Part shown: positions 62,598-64,000 of the stretch, in pieces
Position numbering within the stretch: the stretch's first letter is position 1
Layout of the letters: every line of letters starts with the position of its first letter
Source: Charina bottae
Lineage: Eukaryota > Chordata > Lepidosauria > Squamata > Charinaidae
Reading direction: 5' to 3'
NCBI GenBank assembly: GCA_023362775.1
Contig: JALMGJ010000013.1
Span: forward strand, 25,894,274-25,958,273
DNA: 64,000 bases
Notes under the pieces: generated by a model
The model's input: the letters and a program-made list of their open reading frames with translations, nothing else
The model's database searches: none
Told to the model about the DNA's origin: nothing
Made by a program: the position numbers and the translations under genes

Positions 62598-63503
62598 GGA
62601 AGAGGGTATTGCCGCGGGCAGCAGTGGGGTGGCGTGGCCAGAAATGGAGAGGAGGGGAGCAACGGGTTCTCGCTGAAAGTGTCAAGTGCTCAATTTTGCC
62701 TTTCTCCAGGATGGAGGCAAGGCGGCTTTAAATAAGGATGTGGCTCTTTAGACCGGATGTGCTGTAAGTCGGCTCCCAAAATCCAAAGATGGCCCTGGCT
62801 GGGGGTTTAGGGGAAGCACAGTCCCAAACACACCCGGAGGGCACCAGGTTGGGGAAGGCTGGCTACGTGCCATACCAGCTGAGTTGCTTTAAAGGTTAGG
62901 AAGCTGCTAAATATTTGTTGGCTGCTCAGAATCAAAATCGGGATGTCGTCTTCGGACTTTGTCCCGCCCAGGGTAAAAGTCACTCTAAGCCTCATGGGAA
63001 TGGAATGGGGGCGTTCTAGTACAGTGAGGAAAAGTCCAATGGGCTATGGTCTAGATCTTTCCTGAGAATTTTCTTGTAAAGAAATTAAAGATTCCAAACT
63101 GGGAATCGGTTAATTCGGAAGCAGGTAGTGCCTGTGTCACAAAGCCAGCTTGGCCCACTCTGAGGGGGCAATATTGGAGGGAGGGGTGCCTCTTCTCTCC
63201 TTGTTGTGTTTTTGAACCTGATGCATTTTAGAGGCGTAGGACTAGTCAACCCATCTGCTGGCTTCTGTGGCTGGGAATAAGGGAATTGTGGTCTATATAC
63301 AGCTAGGTGATGATACGCGATGATGGCCCAGTGGCCTTTTGTATTAAAAAAAAAGGGGGGGGGGTTTGTCAGATTTTGCTTGGGGGATGGGGCAAGTCAA
63401 CAGGGTTGAAATTTAGCCGCCTGGGATCAGCGTAGCACGGGTGTCTCTGAGATTAAACTTTCTCACGTAATTCAAAGTCTTGCTGTGTAAAGATCCAGTT
63501 CAA

Positions 63504-63509
63504 AATAAA
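63504..63509 (+). terminator. Candidate FAM98C polyadenylation signal
   Basis: AATAAA within aaaataaaactttatttttctg, about 0.9 kb after the FAM98C stop, with a T/GT-rich stretch following. Earlier weak candidates exist near 62730 and 63085. Confidence 0.5.
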
Positions 63510-64000
63510 ACTTTATTTTTCTGCCTTCTGGTTGTTCATGTAGGGTTTGCGGGCAGTCCTCCCCACGGGGCGAGATCTTTTTGGCACTTTCGCCATGGAT
63601 TTCTGCTTATTTTGCATTATCGAACAACCGGCTGTTGGGCTTGAAGCTCACCCCCTTCGTCTTTGAGTTTCTTGGAGACGTTCAAAATGTGTCACTTTTA
63701 GGTTAGGATTTTTAATGTGCTGGTTTTAATTAATTAGTTTAGTTGTGATATTTATTTCCCAATCCCCAAAGCTGCTTAGAGTCATAAAATGGGGCAGCAT
63801 ATATTTCTTTAAAAATATATATGTAATAAATAAATACAAATCTGAAGCTTTTCTGCATAGTCAAGGGGTCAGATTCCCATCTTCCCTTATCGGAGCAGGC
63901 CTGAAAAGGTTGTGGGAGATGTCCTTGATTGGAAACTAAAGAACCCCCAGGACAGCACATAATCTCAGATCCCATCTCTCAGATTTTCTTTTTCCCGCTG
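63510..64000. other. Sequence downstream of FAM98C
   Basis: AT-rich, with a LINE-tail-like piece near 63750-63840. In human the convergent RASGRP4 follows FAM98C, but I see no exon of it here. Confidence 0.4.

Overview
The window is eukaryotic nuclear DNA from a squamate reptile (lizard or snake; I cannot narrow it further). The evidence is the repeat content: BovB (RTE) LINE fragments, a Sauria-type tRNA SINE, and many copies of fold-back and terminal-inverted-repeat elements of the kind common in squamate genomes, combined with vertebrate genes split by GT-AG introns.

Layout, left to right. (1) 267-2316, minus strand: the first three coding exons of CATSPERG (CatSper auxiliary subunit gamma); the gene runs off the left edge. 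(2) 6191-14718, plus strand: complete seven-exon PSMD8 (Rpn12, 19S proteasome lid) behind a CpG-rich promoter with CRE, NRF1 and CCAAT motifs. A pair of opposed CTCF-like motifs lies just upstream. (3) About 18.6-22.25 kb, minus strand: GGN (gametogenetin), tail to tail with PSMD8. (4) A CpG island at about 23.2-24.2 kb, shared head to head by GGN and SPRED3. The SPRED3 coding exons lie at 40103-46449 on the plus strand, after a long first intron of about 16 kb that holds the longest interspersed-repeat-poor stretch of the window. (5) 55106-62597, plus strand: FAM98C, behind a promoter with seven CCAAT boxes. This gene set and order (CATSPERG, PSMD8, GGN, SPRED3, FAM98C) corresponds to human 19q13.2. 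The one apparent difference is that CATSPERG is head to head with PSMD8 here, whereas I recall it as co-directional in human.

The genes do not form a pathway. Two (CATSPERG, GGN) belong to male germ-cell biology, two (PSMD8, FAM98C) look housekeeping, and SPRED3 is a Ras/MAPK inhibitor.

The rest is repeats. The most informative are several hAT-like MITE families. I could read eleven perfect 8-bp target-site duplications flanking their copies, and ten of the eleven carry TA at the two central positions, the signature of Buster-group hAT transposases. One copy is a nested pair with both duplications intact and an internal higher-order tandem array. Two other families with different ends share an interior unit that combines a CCAAT box with a GC box. 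A second abundant MITE (11 copies) spreads near-palindromic CACGTG sites. Coordinates of exons are inferred by eye from reading frame, splice sites and remembered family sequence; no alignment was run.
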